The notes beneath the pieces were generated by a model. That model made no database searches, had not been told where the DNA came from, and saw only the letters and a list, made by a program, of their open reading frames with translations. The position numbers and the translations under genes were made by a program. A stretch of DNA of 64,000 nt from Seison nebaliae (Eukaryota; Rotifera; Pararotatoria; Seisonacea; Seisonidae). Within the stretch, counting starts at the first letter, position 1. Each line of letters begins with the position of its first letter. The stretch lies in assembly GCA_023231475.1 (NCBI GenBank), contig JALJEE010002943.1, positions 1 through 64,000 of the forward strand, read 5' to 3'. This document shows, one piece after another, positions 21,580 through 33,520 of the stretch.

Positions 21580-23291
21580 TTAAACTTCATTATTGTTTGA
21601 ATCTTCTTTTAGTTTGTTGGAATGTGCCCAATCTAATTTATCAGGATTCGCCAACGGATCCAAAGCGGCGAATGAATCTAGCCAACTCTTCTTTTCTGAA
21701 ATATTCTTCTTTTCATCCATCTGATTATTAAATGGAAATTAAATTTAAAAAAAAAAAGGAAAAAAAACTTTTCCATTCATCGGATTATTTTCTTGTGTTT
21801 TTTGTTCCGACATTAACCATGAAGGAAGATAATCAGCATCTTCGTCTTCATTCTTCGCTACATCCAATCCCAACAAATCATCTGGAGGAGGTGAAATAGT
21901 TGAATCGAATAATTTGTCGATTTCTTCCGATGGATTGTCATCTGATTTCTCCTCATTTAACCAATCGAATAAGAAATCTGATCCTTTCACATCATTTCCA
22001 TCATTTTTATCTTCTTTATTTCTCTTATTCGATTTAACATCATCTAATTCTTTTTTAACATTTCCTTCTGTCATTTTCAAATCATTCTCAAATAGATCAA
22101 TGAGGGCATTACAACGATCGATAGCTTCATTCGATTCATCATCAGTATTCTTCTCGAACAAATTCGTTAGAGAATCATTCTTATTCATTTGTGTCAATTC
22201 ATTCAATGATTCAATATCAACTTCGATTTTTGGAATTTCTTTAATTTCCATGTCTATTAAATTCATTTCATCATCATCATCATCATCATTCTTAATTGAT
22301 TCTCTTACTTTCTCATCATTCACAATTTCTTCATTATTCAATTCACTCAACTCTTTCGATGGAATTCGAAGATCCTTCACCACTTTATAATCATAATAAT
22401 GATAACCGGTGAACGTATCGGCGACGGCTTCCATCGTTCGTGCAGTTCTCTCCCAAAAGATCAATAATGCTTCTTGATAACCAGCGATTACATGAGAGAA
22501 CATATTGCAACGACTCGCTGTTAATAATTCGATTTTTTGTATGGTATCCACTTTCATTTTGTCGAAATCATTTTTCGCTGATTTAACTTGAGATTGAATT
22601 CGACGGAATTTATCCAATTTCCTAGCAGCATCTGGATCGAGTTGTTCACTGAATTCTTTCATCCACAATAGACTTCCTCGATATTTACTTCGACATTCTT
22701 CCATTCTCTTCACTGTTAATCGAGTATCGCCAACTGCCTGAGAACGGAATGTATCAACTTCATTACTCAATCTCATTAACGGTCCTTGTAATTGAATTCT
22801 AATAAGTATAAAATAAAAATAAAAAGTAAAAATAAGAGAACCTTTGTTGAGAGGCAAAACTCATACTACGACCAACAGCCATCATCATCTTCTCAACTCT
22901 CGATGCATTGTCGGTGGAATAGGATTTGAGAAATCTTCCCAATTCATTCTCTTCTTGTGCTAATTTATAAATGGAATTTTCATACAATCGAACAATATGA
23001 ATCAAATTCTTACAAGTTCCTTCCACCGAATAATAATGCTGAAAATGAATATAAAATTATATCAGCAATAATGAGAAAAAAAGGAAAAACTTCTAGTTTG
23101 GCATCAAGCTGCTTATCTGATTCCACAATACAATTATCGTCCTGTTTTCCTACTTTCTGTCGTAATTTCTGTTTAGTCGTCCAATAAGTTCGTTCAATTT
23201 TGCCTAATGTCGAATTGTCACGATGTTCGCGGAACTTGTCGAAATTATTGAAAGAATCATTTCTTCCTCCAAATTCCCAATTACGATTCAT
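21580..23291 (-). CDS. ICA69: Islet cell autoantigen 1 homologue (ICA69, arfaptin-homology BAR domain)
   Basis: Four exons (23291-23091, 23038-22842, 22798-21769, 21720-21580) give 522 aa. The N-terminal 260 aa align by eye with the ICA69 arfaptin-homology domain: YWTTKQKLRQKVGKQDD, SDKQLDAKLE, QEENELGRFL, MMMAVGRSMSFASQQR, DTRLTVKRMEECRSKYRGSL, NDFDKMKVD, ASRCNMFSHVIAGYQEALL and FTGYHYYDYKV. The centre is acidic and disordered, with a poly-Asp run. The last exon carries SWLDSFAALDPLANPD, matching the conserved F-x-x-L-D-P-L-x-N-P motif at the ICA69 C terminus. ICA69 pairs with PICK1, binds curved membranes and small GTPases, and works in dense-core vesicle biogenesis and AMPA-receptor-type trafficking in neurons and endocrine cells. 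Confidence 0.92.
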
Positions 23292-24019
23292 TTCTATCCA
23301 AAAAATATTATTCTTCTCCTAATCAATTTGTTTCCAACGTGTTGATGAATGATAATGGAGTATGAGAATGGTGAAAAAAAGAAGGAAGAAAAACGTAAAA
23401 AATTTGTCAAAATTATTTCAATATTTTCTTTCGATAATATTGTGTAAATGAGAGATAATGTTGCATGAAATAATTAAAATAATAATAATAAAATTTTTCT
23501 TTTTCCCTTTCTTGAAAACTAACTAGAGAAGGATGTGAATGACGAAAGGTAAGCTCCAATTCCTATAACTACATCTACTGAACTTCTAATTTTTTTTTTC
23601 ATTTCTTAGTCATTTTTTAAAAATCTCATCTGATAAATTATTTATTACTTACACCTATTCCTCAATCCATACATCTTCCATATTTTCTCTACAATTCTTT
23701 ACTCATACAATAAATGTGCTTCCATATGAAAAGAAACTAAAAGTTAAATTACTCTACGAATTATTATCAAAGAAGACATTTATAAAATGATAGAACTTTG
23801 ATTATTTCTACTTTTTAATATTTTTTAAGAACCTTTTTTAATTTAACAGGAATTTCAATAAATAACAGAGTATATAAAATATAAAAGATTTCAATGAAAA
23901 AGATGAGTATTTTACTCGATAAAGAAGAGAAATGAATAATTGAATATTTAAAAGTTGAAGATAAAAAAATATATGAACATAACATTCAAATAGTGAGGAT
24001 GATTGTTTAAAAGAAAAAA
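23292..24019. other. Intergenic stretch, nothing recognised
   Basis: About 730 bp between the ICA69 start and the DD3-3 gene stop. AT-rich, with short A and T runs; no coding signal. Confidence 0.45.
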
Positions 24020-26878
24020 TCAAAAAGATTTCCCACAATTATTGAGCAAACTGTAATTGATGCGACCACGTCTCCATTGGATTAAAGAGAAGATTAAAAT
24101 TAAACCGATAACGATAGCAATGACACAAATTGAGATGGTAATTGTCCACGAAGACTTCTTCCTTTCATACTCTCCAATACAATAATAACCGGATTTCGTT
24201 ATGCCAAACGAATATTCTTTTCCATTCTCCTTCAATGTCTGACTATGATCAGCAATCCATCTGTTTGAGTTCGAGAGAGTTGGATAGAAGAAAATAAAAG
24301 TTTTCTCTTTAGACTTCTCTTTGTTTGATGGCAGATTTATGGAAACTTTCTCTATGTTCCGTCTACTTCTTACACGTAAAATATTCGTCACTGGAACGAA
24401 CTGTCCCATTTCAGCCAAATTTAATATTTTCAAATTGTTCACTTGATTCATATCAGATAGCGATGGATAAAGATCGACGAGAAACTTTACCGTTTCATTC
24501 AAGTCATTTCCATCATATTTCACTTTGTAATTTCTTTTGGGAAAATTGGATTAATTACATAAACAAATTAATGTTAATAGGTTAAATTGAGATGAACTTT
24601 TTCGTTATCGATCGCTTGGAAGGAGAAATCACAATTTGTTCATTGATTGATAATGGGGTAAAATGGATTTGACCAAACTGGTTTCTTTCACCAAATTCCA
24701 AATTTGCTGGAGATGAATAACGATATGAAAGATTATTCGATTTAATTTTAACAAATTCCTCATTGAAATAAGGTGATGTTAAAGACAATTCTTTTTTACT
24801 ATCTAAAGGAACCACTAAAAGAAGAAAATATAAAATTTAAAATACTAAAAATTAAAAAAAAACTTAAAGTTGACAATTTTTCTAATTGAGAATTGGTGAA
24901 ATCTGCAGGTACATTATTGCTACAATTTTGATCTAATGAACACTTAATAATCATATCGAAAATAATTATTTCAATTTTACGAATAATTTGAACTTCGAAA
25001 ACTAAATTATGTCGATCACCAACTGAATATCCATTATATTTATTTGAACCTGTCCATTGAATGTGAAGTAGATCGTTCGGTTTCAACCAAAGTTCTTCCG
25101 GCACAAATGCATATGGAAGTGACGGGTAACATTGTAATTCATTTCCTTTCCTTCCACGTACGTTTAAATTGACTATGTCATTTTTAACATTCTTTCTTTT
25201 TATCTCAAAAACATGAGTTCTATCAAATAATATTAACTAGATAATAAATTTGTAGAAAAAGAAAACCGATCTTGAAATGTTCTACCATATTGATTCCTAT
25301 TAATTGTATGACGTAATTTAAATTTAGAATTAGATTTGAAGAATTGAACGTCGGAAGTACCAAATCGATATCCACGAACTTTATAAGAATACAACTTCTT
25401 CTTACTCATTCCTTTTCCAATATTATTTTCGATAATTTCTCTATCGACATCATTCTTGTTATTCACATCTCTTCCATAATCACCAGTAGAGATATTATAT
25501 CGAACTCTTAAAGTACATTTTGCTGAGTCCATTCCTTTCAATTTTAATTCATTTAATTTTGGAATTCTCCAACGGAATTCATTCACATTTCCTGTCTCGC
25601 TATTGCCAAGATGATTATCTCTCAATTTTGTTGCTTCAAAACAAACCGGTTTAAACAGATTCTTATTCTTCCATTTCCATTTTCCTGATTTCTGTTTCTA
25701 TCAGTTATCAAAAAACAATCAATATATATATATATGAGAGATGAATACTCGAACTTTACATTCTTTCTCCGTATTGGCGACTAATTTATCTTTTGAAGAA
25801 CATTCACCTCGTCTTTGTACATTCTCACTCGAATTAATATAATGACCACAATTATCAACATTATCAGTGAAGATTGCTAAATCCTTTAAAAAATTGAAAG
25901 AATCTAATTTTGTAATTTCAACGTCTAACTATCCAAGGTGTTGGATGCCAATAAGGATAATAATCACGTTCTTCTGGACATTCAAATCCATAACGATCTC
26001 CATTCGCATTCTGTCTTGTAGAAATAGCTGTTGAACTTTTCAACTTATTTCTTCCATCAAATAAATCTTTTGGAAATTTGTTGGTTGTTAGAGAATTGAC
26101 GAAAGAAGAACTTTTGTTTCGTTTACGATTTTTACATTTCTTATAATATCCATATGATTCATGACGACCATAAGAAAAACTATTACGTTTCTTCGTTGTT
26201 ATTCGTCTAAATTGACAAAAGGAAAAGAAACAATTCAATTTGATGATAACATTTTAAAAGAATGAAGAGAAAACTTGTGAGTGATTCCATCGCGGAGTTG
26301 ACTATCACACAAAAGTTGTAATATGAACTGACAATGACTTTTCCCGATATTACAGGAATGTTGTGCTGTCCTACAAAATTGGTAAGTTGTTAAATAAATG
26401 TTGGAAGGAGGAAGATGAGAGAAAAGAAGGAAATTGAAACACGAAAAATAAATTCAATTATCATTACATGAAATACATTATCGTGATTTTTCATCATCAT
26501 CATAGAATACTTATCATTCGATTGACAAATGATAGTTTTGTTAAGAGAAATAGTAATCAAGGAAATTATCATTCTTCACAAAAAAAAGTTTACTATCAGG
26601 AAATAAAACCATTGAATATTAATTTCGGTGTCTTCGTAGAAAGAAAACGGTGCCGAATTGTAACCGCCACGATTATTATTCTGAGAATTGAAGAGTCGTT
26701 TATTATTTGATCTAGCCGGATCCTTTTCAAACAATCGATTATTACTACCTCTGGTAACGGGATTGTTAATGGAAAATGTTTAAGAAATTTAAAAGGATAA
26801 TTCCAACCTTGGATGATGGAAATAAATATCAGAACGTACTATTCTATATAGGAATAGCAAATGGAATATAAGCATCAT
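24020..26878 (-). CDS. DD3-3 family protein, single-pass membrane form
   Basis: Ten exons (26878-26808, 26750-26610, 26370-26275, 26206-25930, 25883-25755, 25697-25267, 25219-24994, 24942-24864, 24814-24598, 24533-24020) give 726 aa. A signal peptide is followed by the family hallmark spanning exons 1-2, YFHHPRGSNNRL, then RLFNSQNNNRGGYN, YGFECPEERDYYPYWHP, CTLRVRYNISTGDY, NQYGRTFQDRTHVFE, NLNVRGRKGNE and LLHIQWTGSN. All are conserved in Dictyostelium DD3-3 and its invertebrate relatives. A TM segment (TISICVIAIVIGLILIFSLI) and short basic tail end the protein. The molecular function of the family is not known. Several ORFs in the region are fragments of these exons. Nearest confusable class: Cys-containing receptor ectodomains such as IL-17 receptors, which lack these motifs. 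Confidence 0.88.
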
Positions 26879-28352
26879 CTTGAAGGAAGCCGTTTTCTTA
26901 AAATTTATTATTCCTTCATTGAATGATATACGGAAACTTTCCGGCATATCAAAAGTAAATTTCGTTCTACTTTTTTATGTTTGCAATTGCAAATGTCTCA
27001 TCTATCTCAAGTAAGTAAGTTCTCTTACCTTAGAGTAATTGAGTAGTAAGTTTTAAGATGTAATACTTAACGAAAACTATTTTAATTATGTATTTTCGGT
27101 AATAATATAATTCGTTTAAAATAATTTCTAAAGAAATCTATCATTCTCCATCATATAGTATTAGTAAGTTCTTTCACGTTCAACTAAATAAATGAATTAC
27201 TCATTCATAATTATTTGTCTTCACTTTTAGAACTGTTTACGCAAGTTTTTTTTCGAAGGAAATTCGAAGTTCCCATGAAAAAAATTGCTATATTTTCGAT
27301 ATAGAAGAAATATTAATTATTGGAAAAATTTAGAATAAGAATAATTTTAATTCAATATTCTTCTAAAACTAGACGCATAAATTTTAAAAGAAACCCGAAC
27401 TAAAATTTTATAGAGAGAAATTAATATTAAACCTAAATTTAATAGAAACTTTTGTTTGATAATAGAGTAATATTAATCACCTTTTATGTGTTGGCAAAAA
27501 GTCGTTAAATATTATTAAGGTCTTAAAATAGAAGTTTGTCATTATATTAGAAGTAGTAATGACATAATAAATTTGAAAGATTAAATAAACATGAAAAGAT
27601 GAGATTTCATGATAATGTCAAATTCTACTATTATTTCTAACGTAAGTTCAAAATTTATTCTATAAATTATTCATCTGTTCTGAATACGAAGAAGCAATTT
27701 ATCATTATATATTTCTAATGACTTTCGTTCGTGCTATTTCAACTTTTGTTTGTTATTTATCGAATTTTGCTTAATAATAACAATCGGAATAATAATTATG
27801 TTATGTCCATTTTATGTTAGGAAGAAAATAAGGAAATTGGAGGAGGAAGAAACCATTCCCGCTCTCATGCTCTTAACGACCTTCACTAGTCATTTTTTTT
27901 AGTTATATAATATCTTTATCTCTTTTATATTCGTCTCTCGATTTGATTATGAAGGATGGGGAATGAAAAGTGAATGGTGAATTCTCATGTTTATAGAAGA
28001 AGAAGAAGAAGAAGCAGAAGGAGGAAATGTTATAGAGCCAGACGAGAAATGTTATGTAATAAATTCAATAAATTTCTCTAATTCTAATTTACAATTATTC
28101 TTCAATATAAATCGTATTATACTTATCAAATCAGAAATGGAAGGTCCATCATCACTAATCAACTGACCTTCGCAAACAATTAGTGATGAACAGATGCGAA
28201 TTATAACATTGATGATAATTACAACAACATTTTACGCATATCACTCATTGAATACGAATAAAGGAAAGTTAGTTACTCGGCGTTTCATTAGAACTTCTAA
28301 TTTAGAAGGAACATTATTCATATTATTATAATAAAATTAGACTAATCACTCC
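26879..28352. other. Intergenic stretch with a GAA microsatellite and an inverted repeat
   Basis: About 1.5 kb, AT-rich. A GAA-rich microsatellite lies near 27997-28022. A perfect 10-bp inverted repeat (CATCACTAAT / ATTAGTGATG, loop of about 19 nt) lies at about 28149-28189, some 165 bp upstream of the vinculin-like ORF. No gene recognised. Confidence 0.5.
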
Positions 28353-30635
28353 ATGGTAATTAAACGACTGAGACAAAGATACAGTTCAATCTACACACTC
28401 AAACATATCATAGAATCATCAACAATCATGAATAAAATGAATTCAAACAGTGAAAATAGAAAAGAATTATTCCCAACTAAATCGTTGAATAAACTATTAT
28501 CTCCATTAAACGATCGCGTAACAACATTGGTAGAAATGGCTTCATCGTCGAAAGAGAATGAGATAACGATGGATCAATGGCAAATGACAGCTGCCAGACT
28601 ACACGATTCTACCGAAAACATATTGAAATTAATTAAAGAACGCGAATATCTCTCAGGGAAACTGACAGCGATCGTCGAAGATATTCAATCGTTAACACAA
28701 AAGTTAATTAATAAAGATCAGCCGATAGAGAATGCTCAACAAGTCCTCCAGATCTGCTACAACATCTTGACAGATTTAAAGAAACTTTTAATTAATCTTC
28801 ACGAGGAACATATTAATCGATTGATTGCTGATCTCCGATTCCTTCAACAATATTTTCAGACTATTCAACTAATTAATAATGTTGATGAATTAACAAAATT
28901 TATAGAAAACTTGAAGAGTCTTTTAACGAATATCCGAAATGATTTAAATCGATTATCCAACGACTTGTATGATGATGAACAATCAAAACTCATTTGTCAA
29001 CAAACGAACAATTTATCAAAATATCTTTCTTTATTTTTGAATATCTCCAAAATTTTTGTAACAGAAGAACAAACGAAAAAATCATTAAAAATTCGGCAAT
29101 TAAATGTAGAATTAATTTTTGATATTACCAATCGATTAATCGATTCGATTCGTGGGGAAGAAGTTGAAGAGAATATCACAACTTATATTTTCAAATATTT
29201 GACAGTTCCATCAATCCAATGGCTAAAATGTTTCATCAGTTATCCAAGAACCGAAGTATCATTGAATGATGATTATTTATCAGTCAGATGTTTAATTGAT
29301 TCGATAGGCAATCACTATAATTTGCATGAATCGATTGTAAATAATTTATTAGAATTTGATGCATGTATTGAAGTGTTGTCGAAAATAGCAGCAAATAATC
29401 GAAATGAATTAGAAAGTAGTACAACTAAAAATATTGCTAATATTGCTTTGTGTAAACTGAAGGAGATTATTGATGAATTAGAGAGCAATGACAAAGTTAT
29501 CTCGCTCCAATCAAATATTGGCCAATTATCGAATAACAAACAAATATTTAGTAATATAGAACAACTGAAGAAAATTATCGTTTTACATGAAGAATGTAAA
29601 ACTACTGAAAATTTCTCGTTTTCTTCAGTTGCATCAATAATATGTAATGAAATTATTCGACTATTCAATTTGAATTTTATTCAAGATGAACAAATTTCAA
29701 AATTTCTTTTAGAAACATTTCCAGAGTATCTGAAGGAATTCCAAACAACTGAGGATGCGAATAGACGACTGGAAATAATGAAACAAATATTATTGAAAGG
29801 AAATTTGAAAAAAGATTTGGACAATTTCCAATTAAAATCACCTGACAATCATCCATTGGGCTCAATTCTAAAGAAGAATCAAAACGTTAAATATCAATCA
29901 AATAAACAGAATACTCGCTCAACATCTACATCTGCGACGAAAGGAGAAACTGCAATTACTTCTACTTCTTTTACAAATATATCACAACGTGAAAAATGTA
30001 GAAAGACATCTGCGACCACCAAATCGAGAACATCATCGAAAGAGCATTGTTCCACGATTGTAACACTTTCTCCAGTGATAATGGACGTCTTAGAGAACAA
30101 TAGAGAACATTCTCATTTGAAACGATCATCATCATCTTATAATCAATTTCAGAATTTATCTAACGACAATAATTCAATTTTATACGTCATCGTACACGAA
30201 TGGAATGAACTAGCGAAATTAGTGAAAAAAGAAGAAAATGAAAATATTCAATTTGCTTTAATCACTCACTGTCGACGGTTATATGAATTATGTAAATTAT
30301 ATGAAGAAATCGTTTCTTCAATTATCGACACAAATACGAATGAAACATCTCAACGATTAGATGAAATAGAAGCGATTGCACAACGACTACCGTTACTAAC
30401 TCAACAATTAAATGTGTTGTCGATTGTGAAGACTTCGGTGATTAACAAACCACAAGATTGTCAAGAAGAAAAGATTGCACTTGCCACCTGTGCCACAAAT
30501 TTAGTGCGAACAATTGTACAAATAACAAAAATTTTAGAGACATTCTCTCACTCCAATATCCAATTGGATAAACGACAATTGAAACAATTCCAAAATTTAT
30601 TAAAACGAACCGGCTCCTCGTACGATTTACAATAA
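28353..30635 (+). CDS. Intronless, divergent vinculin-like protein
   Basis: One uninterrupted 760-codon frame; ATG 28428 would give 735 aa and is a plausible alternative start because homology begins soon after it. Residues from KSLNKLLSPLNDRVTTLVEM match the vinculin/alpha-catenin N-terminal helix pattern (T-I-E-S-I-L-E-P-hydrophobic). The stretch of about 140 aa around QQYFQTIQLINNVDELTKFI and LSLFLNISKIFVTEEQ tracks the vinculin D1 domain in order. The C-terminal LDEIEAIAQRLPLLTQQLNV plus VKTSV and ATNLVRTIVQI track the vinculin tail helices. The Pro-rich linker is replaced by a Ser/Thr/Lys-rich segment (about 505-590), and the repeat region is shortened. Vinculin links integrin/cadherin adhesions to F-actin. 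Unlike its intron-rich neighbours it has no introns, which suggests a retrocopy. The vinculin assignment rests on pattern, not strong identity. Confidence 0.7.
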   Translation: MVIKRLRQRYSSIYTLKHIIESSTIMNKMNSNSENRKELFPTKSLNKLLSPLNDRVTTLVEMASSSKENEITMDQWQMTAARLHDSTENILKLIKEREYLSGKLTAIVEDIQSLTQKLINKDQPIENAQQVLQICYNILTDLKKLLINLHEEHINRLIADLRFLQQYFQTIQLINNVDELTKFIENLKSLLTNIRNDLNRLSNDLYDDEQSKLICQQTNNLSKYLSLFLNISKIFVTEEQTKKSLKIRQLNVELIFDITNRLIDSIRGEEVEENITTYIFKYLTVPSIQWLKCFISYPRTEVSLNDDYLSVRCLIDSIGNHYNLHESIVNNLLEFDACIEVLSKIAANNRNELESSTTKNIANIALCKLKEIIDELESNDKVISLQSNIGQLSNNKQIFSNIEQLKKIIVLHEECKTTENFSFSSVASIICNEIIRLFNLNFIQDEQISKFLLETFPEYLKEFQTTEDANRRLEIMKQILLKGNLKKDLDNFQLKSPDNHPLGSILKKNQNVKYQSNKQNTRSTSTSATKGETAITSTSFTNISQREKCRKTSATTKSRTSSKEHCSTIVTLSPVIMDVLENNREHSHLKRSSSSYNQFQNLSNDNNSILYVIVHEWNELAKLVKKEENENIQFALITHCRRLYELCKLYEEIVSSIIDTNTNETSQRLDEIEAIAQRLPLLTQQLNVLSIVKTSVINKPQDCQEEKIALATCATNLVRTIVQITKILETFSHSNIQLDKRQLKQFQNLLKRTGSSYDLQ

Positions 30636-30926
30636 AATACCTAATTCTCATTATTTAAATAGTTTCATTTGAAAAATTATATTAAATAAATTTTCTGTAC
30701 ACTTACATTGATAATAAAACAATCGAATTTCTTTTCTAATTTTTATGAAATAATTTGGATTTTCGTTGTTATTGTTTCTATGACAACAACGATCGAAAGC
30801 TGTTAGTTCAATAACAATTTGTGTTAAAGTGAAGTAAAGTGAAGGAATATAGCATAATATCAAACATTTTATCTCAACTATATTTCCATAGAATTCATTA
30901 TCATCATTTAACCTAACATTATAAAT

Positions 30927-33438
30927 ATGAGTTTACCGTTTCTTCCGGGAAATGCGATTCCTTGTCATGTTATCTTCTTCCAATTATTTCTCCTCTTTGA
31001 AATTTCTCTTATTTACAGAAAGGAAAAACCACGTTGAAACAATCGCTAAATTATCGTAATGGATATCGAGTTTGTTTTCCTGCTCGTTTCGATAAAGATG
31101 GCAATCCAATACAAGACATTAAATTGACTGAAGTTCAAATTTTTCCTTAGTTTCATATGATAATTTTCGTGAAATACTTACAGCAAGAAATGGCTGATTT
31201 GGCCGATTTACAAACTAATTTGACATATGGAGAAAAACGAACTAAATCAACTAAAATCATACCTCGTTATGAGGCATTAGCTAACAAAGTTGCGAATTTT
31301 AATTTTATTATAATACAATTAATAAATTTAAAAGGTCTTAAGATTTTTTGGATATTTTAAGCAGACAATTTTGGAAAGTCCTGAAGAATATTATCGAGTA
31401 CGACCAGTAACACTCTACTATTATTTAGAAGATGATACGATGCAGATGAATGAGAAGAATGTTGAGAATTCGGGAATAAATCAGGTAAAACTATATTTTA
31501 TAATAATTATGTAATACATAATATTTTTATAATTCCAATTAAATAGGGAAAATTCTTGAAAAGGCATCAATTCTTAAAGAACGAAAATAATGACACTTAT
31601 TCTTGGAAAGATTTAAATATTTCGATGAACTTACCAATTTATGGACGAGTCTTTCGTATTTCCGACTGTGATCCGTTCACGAAGGTTTTATAATATATTC
31701 GAAAATCTTTAACTTTAATTATTAAAAATTATTTATTCTAATTAGGAATGGTTAACTAGTGAAGGTATAATAGTTAATGAACCTGAATTAATACCTAACG
31801 ATCCATATATGGAAAAGAGGACACATGCTGCCAATGTCAAAACTTTCCAAACACCAAATGATTATGATTCCTACAAACAATTCTTAGAAATGGATCGTAA
31901 AGTTTAAACTTTACACTATACAGAAGAACTAAAATTCTTAATTTTAATTTGTCTACTAAAAAAGGTTCTCCGTTTCCTCGCACTTTGGGATGATCGCGAT
32001 TCGATGTTTGGTGAAGTAAGACCATATCTCATTCAATATTATTTGGTGAATGATACGATAGAAATAAGAGAAATTCACGAAATAAATGATGGTCGTGAAC
32101 CATTTCCCTTATTAGTAAATCGACATAAGATTCCGATCAATCGAGATGCAATTTATGATATTTTCCCTCCGACTGAACCAGTAACGAAAAAATTATATTT
32201 CACTCCAGAAGTTCCCATTAGTTTTACTAGATAAAAATTTGAAATTATCATAAAATTTAGGATTTCCGTGTTGGTGGAACTGTAATAATTTATGGTCGAA
32301 AATTTATTCTTTATGATTGTGATGCTTTCACGAAAGATTATTACAGACAGAATTTTGGTGTAACTGATTTTTCGTCTCCTACGTTAAATATTCCAAATTT
32401 TAAAGCCGAAAACTTACCAAAGATGGTTAGTTGATTTTGGGATGAATAATAAATTTTCATTTAATCTATTTTATTTAAAGGAAATTGCACCATATGAAGG
32501 ATATGGTGATATTGCTGATTCAGTTCAATCTTCTCTGAAATTAGTACCAGAGCCACCAAAGAAAGATCTAATAAAATTGATCGAAAATCAACATAATCAT
32601 TTGAGATATGAAGCAGTATTGGTTAGTTAATCGATTAATTTCTCAATTAATAATTTCTAATAATAATAAAACAATTAATATATTTTTAAAGGATTCAGTT
32701 TATGAAGTTGACAAAGGACGTCGATTTGTTATCTCTTACAATTTATCGAACGATACAATTTCAATTTATGAACCACCTGTTGCTAATTCTGGTTTTACTA
32801 CGGGAAAAGTTTTACTTCCTTCTCGTATTACCAAACCAGGAAGTGATCCTAATAATGCGGAATTTTATGGTCCTAAAGATCTTTATCCTGGAGCAACCGT
32901 GACAATGTTCAAACGTCGTTATGTGATATTTAATGCGGACTTGCATGTATTAAAATATGCGGAGGAACATCAAGATCAGTTTGGAGAGAAAGCATTAACG
33001 GCATTAAGACAGAAACTTGGAACAGAATTGATGGTAGAGAATCAGAAGGATGAAAATCATATTGTTAAACGAGAATTGTTAATTTTTTTTTAATTTTTTA
33101 ATTTCAAAATTTTTCTTTTTTAGACCTAATTTATCAGATAATGATATTTTAGAGGAGGTAAGAAATAAGTTGAAATCATGTCGAATTACTGGTGCGGAGA
33201 AAATGCGATCATTATTCTTACAAATAAATAATGATCGAACGGGTTACATTAGTAAAGATAATATGAAAGCATTTTTCCATAAATTGAATTTGCCAATGGA
33301 TGAGGCTTTATTAGATAAGGTTCAATTTTTTTATTACAAAAAATGAAATCAAAACAATTTTTAAAAAAGATTATGAAAGAATGTTCGACAGATGGAAAAG
33401 TTGATTTACAGAAATTCTCAGAATTTTTCAACGAATAA
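30927..33438 (+). CDS. EFHC1: EF-hand domain-containing protein 1 (EFHC1), DM10-domain ciliary protein
   Basis: Twelve exons (30927-30968, 31019-31132, 31184-31288, 31362-31484, 31547-31684, 31746-31901, 31965-32210, 32261-32425, 32481-32621, 32692-33077, 33124-33319, 33370-33438) give 626 aa, against 640 in human. The start MSLPFLPGN matches the family N terminus. Three DM10 domains are recognisable. The first has [18 protein letters not shown] and [19 protein letters not shown]. The second has [16 protein letters not shown] and [20 protein letters not shown]. The third has [19 protein letters not shown] and [12 protein letters not shown]-terminal EF-hand-like region follows ([16 protein letters not shown]). 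EFHC1/RIB72-type proteins lie inside axonemal doublet microtubules. In an arthropod, expression in ciliated sensory neurons or sperm would be expected. Confidence 0.93.
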
Positions 33439-33520
33439 ATGAAAAAAACGAAATGGAATGTATGTTTGAGATGAATATGAAAAGATATATAAATTGATTT
33501 AAATAAAGAATGAATTCTTT

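Noticed and set aside
21914-22390. 158-codon plus-strand Ser-rich ORF
   Set aside because: It is the antisense of the acidic ICA69 centre (GAT/GAA codons read as ATC/TTC).
25233-26238. Cytokine (IL-17 type) receptor ectodomain
   Set aside because: Considered first because of the signal, Cys and TM layout, but the ordered motifs match the DD3-3 family instead.
17436-26878. Operon of four minus-strand genes
   Set aside because: Gaps are 200-730 bp, the functions are unrelated, and no trans-splice signals were seen; co-orientation alone is not enough.
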